DNA of 64,000 bases from Cinclus cinclus (Eukaryota > Chordata > Aves > Passeriformes > Cinclidae), in assembly GCF_963662255.1 (NCBI RefSeq), contig NC_085049.1, forward strand, positions 63,101,158 through 63,165,157, given 5' to 3'. Each line of letters begins with the position of its first letter. Position 1 is the stretch's first letter. A program made the translations under genes and the position numbers. Below, piece after piece: positions 51,749-62,155 of the stretch. The notes beneath the pieces are model-generated. The model was not told where the DNA came from, searched no databases, and worked only from the letters and a program-made list of their open reading frames with translations.

Positions 51749-52964
51749 GTAATTTCCTACATTATTTGTTTAAATTAATTTTTTTTCTGTGTAAAATAAT
51801 GTTAGTATTGTTTTGTAGCAAGAGGTACATGTACTCTAATGCTTTAATAAATCTCTGAGTATGCAGTAATTTTTCTTTCTGGAGTTCAAGAAATTTGTTC
51901 TTAAGGCACTGAATGTCTTTTCAGATTTTCAGGAACCAAGCAATTAGAAGAACACATAGAAATCGCCTATGAATTTTTTACAAGTTTAGAAGTTACGAAA
52001 GTAACAAAATATTCTTTCTTAATGCTTGGCAAGGAGCAAGAGGTACAATTAATGTAATACAAAGAAACAGGATAATCATCTTTTATGTGGATTTTAAAAG
52101 AACTGCTGTATAGCTTCTCATTATTATAGAGAAAAAGTTTTTTGCAGGGACAAATTAAGGCCACTCAGCTATAATTAACTTTTGTTGTGGTCCTGAGATA
52201 TATTTGTGCTTCCATGAAGCAAATAAGTTACGAAATATTTTTTCTTCTTGAAGTAATTTGTCATGTTGCTGCCTCCAGTCACCGTTGCTGTTTGATCTGG
52301 CTTTTTATGTTATTTTAAATTATGTTTAATTAATTGATACTAGAAAATGAGAGCAAGTTGCAGCTTGATTAGAGTTTTATTATTTTTTCAATCTCTTGCC
52401 CTCCTTCACAAGTGTGATAAACTGATCTTCAAGATTAAGCTAGAAATCTTCAAGATAGTAGTCAAACCACTTATATCCTCCTTTGGTGTAATACCACTCA
52501 TGTTCAAAAACATGCTTTTTAACTGCTTGAGTTACCATTCCAGCTGGAAAAAAACCCATATATCCTTTTGAATTTACTCTAGCAACTGTTGCTATCACCC
52601 AAGAAAACAGGTTTTTGTGTGCACAGTTTGACTTACTGTATCAGTTTCTGATTTCACTCAAGTCCTGTACACAGTATTTACTTTTTCATTTTTGCCAAGC
52701 CAAGCTTTAGTTAGGTTGCCAAGAATCTAACATGAATAGAGAGTTTAAAAAAAATAAAATTGTGTAGTTAGAGAAATCTGTGTTTATCTGAACATATAGT
52801 CTTTATGTATTATTTGTCAAACTAGATATTTATAAACTAAGTACAGGAGAAGCAAAAATGTTTTTGAGTACAGAGATGCCTGTACTCTCTTACTTGTGTG
52901 TTGCCTTTAATAACAATTTGTAATTTTTTTAAAGTGGTATGGAATAGATGTACTTAGAGAGTGT

Positions 52965-53092
52965 ATCATGGAATCACAGAATGGTTTGGCTTGGAAGGGA
53001 CCTCAAAGATCATCTAGTTCCAACCTCTCCAATAGGCAGGGCCACCTTCCACTGGGCCTGGTTGCTCTGTATGTCTATGTTAAACACCTCTT
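52965..53092 (-). mobile_element. CR1 LINE fragment, 3' end, antisense
   Basis: The plus strand begins ATCATGGAATCACAGAATGG and continues with TTGGAAGGGACCTCAAAGATC and TCTAGTTCCAACCTCTCC. It then reads GGGCCACCTTCCACTGGGCC and fades out near a TTAAACACCTC block. This is the reverse complement of the CR1 terminus, including the ATTCTATG-type tail repeats at the left end. Only the last 130 or so bases survive. It lies opposite to CDK17, in intron 3. Confidence 0.93.
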
Positions 53093-55907
53093 TTTGCTTT
53101 GGATACCGTAATGCCTTTTTTTTTTTTTTGTAACTCTGGATTTGATGGAAATACAAGCTACTTATGCATGTTAGCAAGAGGTAAAAAACAGGAGTACAAG
53201 TATGTGCAATCATAATTCCTCTTTCTGCTCCTTTTTCACATCTTTCTTTCTTTTGTTCCTGCCATATGAGAATGGTGATTGCTCATCAGGAAACTGAGGT
53301 TTTCCCTGTTGGGATAATGACATCAGAAACAAAATAGTCAAATATACTGCACTGCATGAGACTCTGCTTTCTTCACCCACCCTCTTTTCTTTACAGTTTT
53401 TCCTCTATTTCATAGATAGAAAAGTAGTATCAGAAAGATACCTCTGAAATACCACAAAATCATGGCAGGTAAAGGACGGTTATTTCATTAAAGAAAACCA
53501 GATTAAATTGAAACCTGCCACAAGTGCATCTTCATGCTGCCTGTGTTTGAATGAGGCTGTTGCTATAAAAATGGTAGAGGAACCCTGGAGGGTTTTGGAG
53601 TTACGTTTGTTTTTTGAGCACTGAACTTGAGTTTCTGCAGTTGTGATAATATGTGAAATCCCCAAATATTTTTAAAATAATTTCTACTTAGAAATTCTCT
53701 GTTACCTTTGTTTTGTAAAATACTGTGTAAGGGAAAAGTTTTTGAGCTGTGCCTTTTTTTAAAATTTCTTAGTAATATTTAAATTTAGTATTCAGTTACC
53801 AGGATGATTTTAAATAACAGAGCTGGTTCCCAGACCAGATTGTGAAACTACATAATGAGGGTTTAGCTGATAGATTTTTTTTTATTTTTTTTTTTAATTC
53901 ACTTGTATCCGTACAGCTTTTACAGTCTTGTACCTCTGGAAGCATTTATCTGCTGCAGTCCATGAGCCAGGACCTAATAAACCTCTTTTGGACCTGACTC
54001 AGCTGAATGCAGGATAAATCAGATTGTCCTTGTTCCATATTTATATTAATGTCACCTCTGGGGAGGCTTCTGGAATGTGCAGAGCTAACTGAAGCTGGCC
54101 CTGCTGGTGAACTCTGCAGTAACAGCCAGGAGTAAGTTAATCCATGCTTTTGCCAGTTGTGTTGATGCAGTTACGGAGAAGTTTTGTTTCATTGTCATAA
54201 ATATTATTTGAAAGGAATGATGTTTCCATACAGCTTTCATAGTTCAGTAACAGTAATGGCAATTTCTCACTATGCCTTCCTCAATTTGAATCATATTATC
54301 ACTGAAATTAATCATACATTGTAGCCACTTCATAGAAAAGTGAGCTTTGGAAAAGTGCACCTTGGAAGAAATCCCTAATGCAAGTCACATGTGTTTTTTT
54401 GGCAATAATTTGAAATAAGGTGGAAAGATCATGAATTCTGACTCAGTACTAATAAGTGACTTTGGTCGTGACTCACTTGGAGGAGTTCTCATTTGCTGCA
54501 CCATAGGTTCCCTGTATTAATTTCTTCTGTGGTGCATTCCTCACAGCTGAAATGAGGAGAGCCTTTTCCTTTAAATGTACTTCTATAGTTTCCATGTTAC
54601 ATTGTAATAATCTACACCTAACTTTTCATTACATGGCCATTCTGCATATTTAATAAGACATGTAGAGTACATTAAAATAAACGTCTATGTAAGAGAATGG
54701 CTTGGTATTGCAGAGAAAGCAATTCAGTACATTCCTGAATGATTAAAACCTCTGAAGACTATGCAAGCAAGCTTCCATGCAGGTAAAATTGTCTGTATAG
54801 AAAGGCTTAGAGAAACTGGGGAAATATTTGCATGGTTTTCGTCATTGCTTATTTAAACATTGTGCACCTGTGTAAAAACTATTAAAATATCTGGGTTAAT
54901 GCTTTAGTCTGGGGTATATGCCATTAAAATAATGAACATAAGGCTCTACTAATGCCTTTTTAATTGAATCAAATAAAAGGATGCATTTCTATCAGATAAT
55001 AACACAGTCAAGTTATTTTTAAAAAGCTTAAAATTATATCTGTTTAGAAAATAATTAAAACATCTGCAAACCCTTGTAGATGGGAACAGTTGGGTATTTA
55101 GCCCATTGGAAATGCGTGTGCTTAATGATACATTTTTGGTTGCTTCAGCCAATATCCTGCATAAACCGTCTTGGCTCTGTGTATGTAGCTTATCCAGACT
55201 TACCAGAATTAATCATATCACAGTGGTATTCAAATTATCATCTTACATAAATCTGAAATACTGCATTTTTAGACTTGAATGGTACAGACCCTCTTTGTCA
55301 TTCCTGATTTATGAAGAACAGAATCTCTTTGCAGCTACATGATCTGTCCCAAATATATGGGTTTGTGTTACTAGCTCTTGAAATAGTGCTTAGTTCTCTG
55401 TTACTACATAGGTGATCTTCTAAGTAGAAAAACTCTCTTTGTCAGCTAGGGTGCTCTATGTAGTTCTGAGCATTTCATTTCCAATTGTCTTTTTTTGCTA
55501 GTAATTGCAGAATACAAATGTTTTTGTGAACTAAATATGAGAAATATGGCAGTATCAATCCCATAATTACTTTTTTAAAAGTATTAGTCTCTCTGAAAAA
55601 GAAATTATATAATTGCACCATGGTTTGAAATGCAGTACTACTTTAATTTTGTTGGGTTTTATTTTGTGAGATTGCTGAGATAACTGTCCCTTGCCTAGCT
55701 TCCATAAAGAAACTAGACTTTGGGTCCCAACCAATGGGCTTGTTCTAACATGAAGGTAAATAGATAGGGGAACAGTTGTCAGGAGCTGTTACGCTTTATT
55801 TTACTAACAGAATCTCAAGAGCTGTAATTGCTAAATTGGATTACATGACCTCTCAGAAAAGTATTTTAAAACAAAGTTTTTATTAAAAAACCCATATGGT
55901 GAATGTG

Positions 55908-55928
55908 CTGTTATACCAGATATAACAG
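55908..55928. repeat. Perfect 8-bp inverted repeat, 5-nt loop
   Basis: CTGTTATA and TATAACAG flank CCAGA, so a small hairpin is possible. It is one of many such elements expected in AT-rich DNA. Confidence 0.7.
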
Positions 55929-57892
55929 TGCTGGCATAAAAGCTTTGCTGCAAGTGGTGTTTCCAGTAATGCTTTTATATTACTACAATTAATTTTCCGC
56001 AGTTTGTTAGAGATTTTTAAAAAGATAGCTGTCGAGTCACTGCAGAGAATAAGACATTTCTTAGAGAGTTAGCAAAAAAGAGTCACATTTTTTCTGCTTG
56101 GCTTCAAAACTAAGGCTGATCTTTAGGAACCGCTATGTGAAAATCTTTTCCTGTGATTCAAATTGCCATGCCTTTAGAAGCACTGATGAGTATTTAGCTT
56201 GTTTGAAATCAGAAAATTGCTTATTATATAAGGAGTGCAGAATATGTATTTTTTTTTTTAATTTAATCAAAATCTGAGCATGACTTGCAGGGAAAATTCT
56301 GATTCAGTGTGGATTTTTAATAGAAACCCAATATAAATGTGCATCACTGCTGGAAAATTTGCTTTGTGCATGAGATGCATTCTTTGTGTTTAATTACAGT
56401 ATTTTGAGTTAAAATATGTGATGCTAGTAGCTTACAAATTAATCTTTCTTTTTAGATCCATTCTGTTTTCCATAAAAGGAAATTGTTTTTACTGAGGAAG
56501 AATATGTTCCTTTGAAGTGGGGATGATTCTATGTGAGCCAAGATAGACAAAAATTTTAGAAGATGTGCAGATAATGATACATTGCCCTAATGGAATTTTT
56601 TTTTTCCCTAGAAAACCCTATTTTCTTGCTTGTTAATGGTGGTGGAACTTGCAGTTTCTCTTTTGGTTTTGGGGGGCTTTTTTAAGTTGCTGTAATGCTT
56701 TGTGAATGTTAAATACTTTCAAGTGTGTTAGTGGTGAGGCTGAATTGGTTTCTGTGTGTTTTGCTAATATTAGCGTGTTTTAGGGATAGAGTTCTGGGAT
56801 TTTTAGTTGCTCCTCAGGTCTCTTACACCTTGTAGAGGATAATGATTACTAGCAAGGATCAGGAGACAGCGGGTAAACTGGTGTCTTTTGAAGCACCTAC
56901 TTTACACGTATAGCTATTGAATTTCCAGAGTAATTTTGGAGTTCAGGTATTTTGAAGTTGAGCATGAAGTATTGCTCATCATGAATTGCTTGTACCAGTT
57001 TCTCATGTGTCCTTTTGCAAATCATTTGGCTCTTTGTGCTATAATGACACTGCCTTGATTTTCTTTTGTTCACTACAGTGTTTTTCTCCAAAGTCTGAAA
57101 AATTCTTTGATGCTTGAAAGCAATACTATGTACATACATATGTGTATATGTAATATGCATAAGCTTTTATGTGCATGAATTTTACGGGTTGTTTAAAACT
57201 TAACAGTTTCAATTGACGTGAAGATCCTGCATCACATAACTCAGGCAGTTAGGTAAATTCCTCCATATGGTCACAACTTTCACTTAATATTTCTTAAAAG
57301 TCAAGTCTTCTACTCAGTGCACTTGTGAACTGTGGGCCTTGATTTAGATGTTGATGATAGACCCCCTGACTTCACATGTGGATGCTGGGGGATTTTATAT
57401 TTGAAGGTTCTGTATTTGTCATTTTTGAAAACACTACTATGCCTCTTTGTAGGACTTACAAGAAGATACATTCAGGTTACCGGCATCAGTAGTCTGATTT
57501 GAAAATACGAATTATTCTCAGTAACGTTGTATATCCAAGAGCAGCTAAAAGAGAAGTGGTACAGAGGGATTTTAGGAACCAAAGCTGGGAGAGGGACTTG
57601 GCTTTTGGGAATTACAGTTGGGATTGGAATGTCTCTTCTTCGTTTTAGAAAACTGAGTTCTGCTGCAGTTCAAATAACTTAGCGTAGAATTTCTATAAAG
57701 TAATCCTGTTCATTTTGTGGTTATTACTGAGCAATAAAAAGTATCTATCAAGACTGCCATGGCTGTGATGGGTCTTTGACTCTGCTGAGTAACTCAATGC
57801 ACAGTAATGATTCAGTTATTTTCCATCTGTACAAAAGAGCTGTTTGAGGCATTGCTGTTTAACTATTTTCAATTCTTTGGATTATTTTAAAG

Positions 57893-58026
57893 ATATTGTT
57901 CATGAAAATTTGAAAATGGGGTCGGATGGAGAAAGTGACCAAGCATCTGGAACATCATCTGATGAAGTTCAGTCTCCCACAGGAGTTTGTCTCAGAAACC
58001 GGATACACAGACGAATCTCAATGGAG
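57893..58026 (+). CDS. CDK17: CDK17 coding exon 4: residues 95-139
   Basis: This exon completes Asp95 and encodes [19 protein letters not shown] onward to [11 protein letters not shown], ending in phase 0 after Glu139. The block from [18 protein letters not shown] to DEVQSP is shared almost exactly with CDK16, so it is the conserved PCTAIRE-family core of the N-terminal extension. RRIS (134-137) sits where CDK16 has RKIS, a site reported for PKA phosphorylation and 14-3-3 binding. Ser137 is thus the likely equivalent, at the very end of the exon. SP at 122-123 is a proline-directed site. The acceptor is weak (TTTTAAAG) and the donor is GAG|GTAATT. The next exon, expected to start DLNKRLSLPAD, lies outside the window. 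Confidence 0.97.
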
Positions 58027-59333
58027 GTAATTCACTTTTCATATAAGGATCATTTAAATTGTCAGGAGAGTTGGGGGTTGTTTTAATAGTTTGTTTAACT
58101 GGTTGTCTTCTCAGTTAACGATGATCAACCATTCTGCCTTGTATTTCATGCAGAGAGCATTATTTTAATGCTATTTAAATTTGTCTCCATTTGTCACACA
58201 GAACAATGGTTATCTTGCACTGTTTACAAGCTGTTAATTTTGAAAATCTCAATACGTTTTGGAACTTGAGTTTTTGGGAGGAATTTCTTAAGTGTAGCAC
58301 TTGAATAGCTTTCTGTTGCATTGTGTGCATGCCACTGAATGTATTCAAGAAGATACATGGTTTAGACGTTTTTACTTAACACTGTTTTCTAGTCTTTGCA
58401 AAACTAATGCTACAGCAGTAGCAATGGTCCTGACTGCTTCAGCCCTTTCCTCTCTTCCTGTTTTTTTTTTTCATGAACGGAACTTTACAGGATGGTAAAC
58501 AAAAGGAGGAAAAGTACCTTATGAATAACTGTGCACATAATTTCCTTTATTTATGAGTCTCATTATGAATACTAGCCACCCTTGTGCTTGCTTTGTTGTC
58601 ATTTCCCTTGGTGAACTAAAACAGAACACTTCCCTTTCTCTAGAGTGTATAAAAGGTACAGTTACAATGTCTTTGTTACAGAAGCACGTAGGATTTTGTA
58701 GTTGCTGCTTTACAGTATACATAACAATAGCAACGAAGCATAGCTGTAAGATTTTGAATCTTCATTCAAGGCCTCATATCAAATGCTGGATTGGGAAATT
58801 GGTTTGGATAAGTTACAGTAGGGTGTACAAGCCAAAAATTTTTTGTTTGTGAGGCATTCTGTTATGCTTGGAATTCCAAGATCCCAAGCATATAGTGCAG
58901 ATATAATTTCAAAAATGTATGAATTAGCTGTATTAGTTATTTAGATAGTTTCTTGCACCTGGGAGGTTTTTTTATTCAAATTCTTAAATTTCTGTATTGT
59001 TTGATCTAAGAGCTTTGTTCTCCTGGCTTTGCCTGCTGCAGTTTACTTGGGAGAATAAAGGTAGGTTTATTGGTTTATGCAGGATACTTAAACTAGGGAA
59101 AAAAGTCATTGTGAAAACCTGCTTATCAGAATGTACACTGGAGAAACTAAAACCCAAGGAAATTACTTAAAAGGATTATTTCCTTTTTGTTCATTGTCTC
59201 TTTCTTCTCCATTTTGAAATGCATATTTAGAACAGGAAAGAAACAAAGAAATTAATGGTTCATAATGAAATTAACAAACTGAAATGGAAATCCGTCAAGT
59301 CTTCAGAGAGAGCTAAGAACCATTAAAGAATTC

Positions 59334-59378
59334 TCTTTAGTATTGGAATTCAAGAATTCCAAAATAAATTACTAAAGA
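59334..59378. repeat. 18-bp interrupted inverted repeat (hairpin)
   Basis: The inner arms TTGGAATTC (59343-59351) and GAATTCCAA (59354-59362) pair perfectly across a 2-nt gap. The outer arms TCTTTAGTA (59334-59342) and TACTAAAGA (59370-59378) also pair perfectly, leaving a 7-nt bulge (59363-59369) on one side. All 18 pairs are Watson-Crick. It could be a structured RNA element, the remnant of a palindromic mobile element, or a chance palindrome. Confidence 0.85.
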
Positions 59379-62104
59379 ACTCAGGAATAGTAAAGGTCAG
59401 GAAAATCCTGTGTAATTTTTTAGAAGGGTTTTTTTTGGTTTTTTGTCCCAAATAAAAGCATCTTTTCTTTTGCACCTTTAATTTTAAAACAATTCTAATA
59501 TTTCTGTTTAAGTGGGTTTGGGAAGCTTTTAGGATTTGTTTATGCAATGCTAATTTTCTCGCTTCCCTTCAAATTCCAAGTGCTTGCTTCTGACTGTTGA
59601 AGTTAGCATTGTTTCTTCATTGACTTGCTCAGTCAATGAGAAAACAAATAGTTTTTTGGCACCTCTTCATGTATATTCTGTGGGAATCATAATGTTTCCC
59701 TCAAATCACCGTAGTATTGATACAGGGACTTTTTCTGTAAGATTCCGTGTTGAAGTGTGCAGACAGTCTCAATTCTGAATTTTAAGAATTAGTTTTTGGT
59801 GGACTTGAGTTTGCTTTTTACAAGTACGTCGTAGCAGATTAGGTTAGACTTGTACCTGTTTGTGTATTCCAGAGGGAGGAAAATACAACTGCCTCGTAGT
59901 TGTGGTTCACATACCTTTCTGATGATAATCTTTTCAGTCAACTTTCTCATTTCCTAAGTGAAAAGTCTTTAATGATTACATTATTTGCCTGTCTTTTCAT
60001 CCTGCTTATCCCATGGGTCATCTTCTGTCAGTTTTGACAGATGGCTAGAAATCTTAAGATTCTTGTTCTCTATTAATTTCTGTGAAAAAAGCTCTGCATG
60101 GGGATGCAATTGCTTATGTATTCACTGCTAGTTGAAAACCACAATATCCAGCTGTGAGTTGAGTTGCAAGATACAAATCCACAAAGAAGACCCAGTTTTA
60201 TTCATTTTGCTCTTTGTGGAATGGTATAACTTACTACCTTGACCTTTGAGGGAACCAAAGCAAGATTTCTTTGCTCTTGTAAAAAGTTGTGCCAATATGC
60301 CTTGTGGGATTTGCGTCATGGTGCTGGCTGATTAAGTAGTAGCAATGTGATTATATAAAGAGAAAGAAACAATCTATGTTGTGAAGTAAGTTTCTGTTAT
60401 TTCAGTTTTATTTTGATGGCTGGTGGGGATCTGTTGTCTCTAGACATTTGGTAGACTGAGGACATACTCCCTTTTTAGCCATTTAGGATGAGTTATAGCT
60501 GTTTGCTGTACATCAGAAGTTGGAGTAAATTAGTACATGTGTGACAGAATGTTTTTGCTGTAGTCTGCTGAAGGCATTAGCTTCAGCTGAAATCCACTGT
60601 AGGATGTATTTGATTAAACACATACAAATGGATAACGTGATAAAGCAATATTCCTCATTCCTCCTCACCAAGATGAATGTGCCTGTCACACTATGGCTGT
60701 GTCCTTTCTTGTGTTTAGTTTGACTGATATTAGCTGTATTTATAGTGGTTTTGTACATAGTTTATTGGTTATGTGTGTTTGGTTCTTTCTGCTAAATTGA
60801 CAGAAGTCCTAATTCATTTTGAAGGTAACTAATCAGGTAAAGTTGAAACCTTGACACTGTCCTTTTTACTTATAGGAATTTTGTATATATGTAACCAAAT
60901 TTTTTATGCTGAGCTTGAACTTCCTCTAAAATTTGGAAAATTAACAACCCAAACAGGTTTTATTAAATGCTTGCTAAAAAAATGCATAATGTACTCAAAG
61001 TGCTAATTATAAAAAAATTGTTATTCCTGACTTATTTTGTCCATTAGAATACACATCACATTCTCATTTTTAGTGCCCATCCCCACTGCAGATAAATAAT
61101 GAATAGCTACAAAATAAAATGTTGTCAAAGAGAAGACATATTCTTTGTGGCAGAATATATGAAAGAGTCTTTTGGGAAATAAAACTTGATCTTTCTAAAA
61201 TTTTCATATAGAGAAATACAAAATAGACAGTGGAGAGAGAAATGAAAAATGTATTTGTTATAGCAGAATCTCCATAGCAATAGAAAGCTGAAATTTCACA
61301 ACCTTAAATTATCCTGCTTTAGATAGAAAATCATCATACTGAAATGTAACTTAAATATGAAACATTTTAAATACGAAAGAGTGATAATGCAGTGAGAGAG
61401 AATCCTGCTCTGCAGTGAGAAGTCTGCCAGGGTGAAAGCTTTCCATGCACAGTAGCAGCCATGGAAATATCAGCTTTCATTCTGTGATATCCACCCCCAC
61501 CCCCATTCCCCCATCAGTTATAATTTATGCCAGCGTGACAGGGAGATGATAATGTGGTTGCTTCTGAATTTGACAATGCTGCAGTTGTGGTTCGAGATGT
61601 TTTTGGGTTTTTTTTAATGATTGTTCCTTGTTATCATGTGCTTAGAAGACAAAGAGCAAATACCAGCCTCATTGTGTTGCCTAGATAAAGTTTATTTTGC
61701 TTGTAATCCACAGGCTACAAATTGTCAGTAAAGCAGTTGCTTTTGTTTTTTTTTTTTCCCCCTCCTTCCTTCCACTTGTTCAGACAGGAACCATGCTGAC
61801 AGTAGGTGTGAGCATCTATTGTGTGAAGAGTATGGCTTCAAACAGCTGTTAGGTTTTAATTAAAATGTCTTCTACTCTATATGCTAATAATAACATGCTA
61901 ATACTAATGATTATTTACTAAATCAGTAAAATTGTTTATCACGCAAAATGGATGGAATAATTTTTTCAAGTGTCAGTGATACAGCTTAAGAATGTCTGCA
62001 TGTACAGCTCTATTTTAAGTGCAGGTGCTTTCATCATGCAATGAGAAACGCCTCCAGGTCACGGAACTATAGCTTAAAGCATTTTCAGTTTGATTTTGCT
62101 GGAA

Positions 62105-62155
62105 AAGAAGTAAAGCATTACTATAAGTAAAGAAGTAATGCATTAATATAAATTC
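62105..62155 (+). repeat. Imperfect tandem duplication, 25-nt period
   Basis: Two adjacent copies begin AAGAAGTAAAGCATTACTAT and AAGAAGTAATGCATTAATAT. They differ at a few positions. It is a local duplication in intron 4. Confidence 0.75.

Larger units (their letters stand above)
51749..57892 (+). other. CDK17: CDK17 intron 3 (6.1 kb)
   Basis: It is bounded by GTAATT at 51749 and a weak acceptor TTTTAAAG at 57892 (AAG rather than CAG, with a short, interrupted pyrimidine tract). A plausible branch site, TTAACTATT, lies about 30 nt before the acceptor. It contains one antisense CR1 tail (52965-53092), a T-run at 53117-53130 and a short inverted repeat at 55908-55928. Nothing else was recognised. 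Confidence 0.85.

Noticed and set aside
61586..61600. GGTTCGAGAT resembling a tRNA B box
   Set aside because: The final C of the consensus is missing, there is no A box at the right distance, and no cloverleaf can be drawn.
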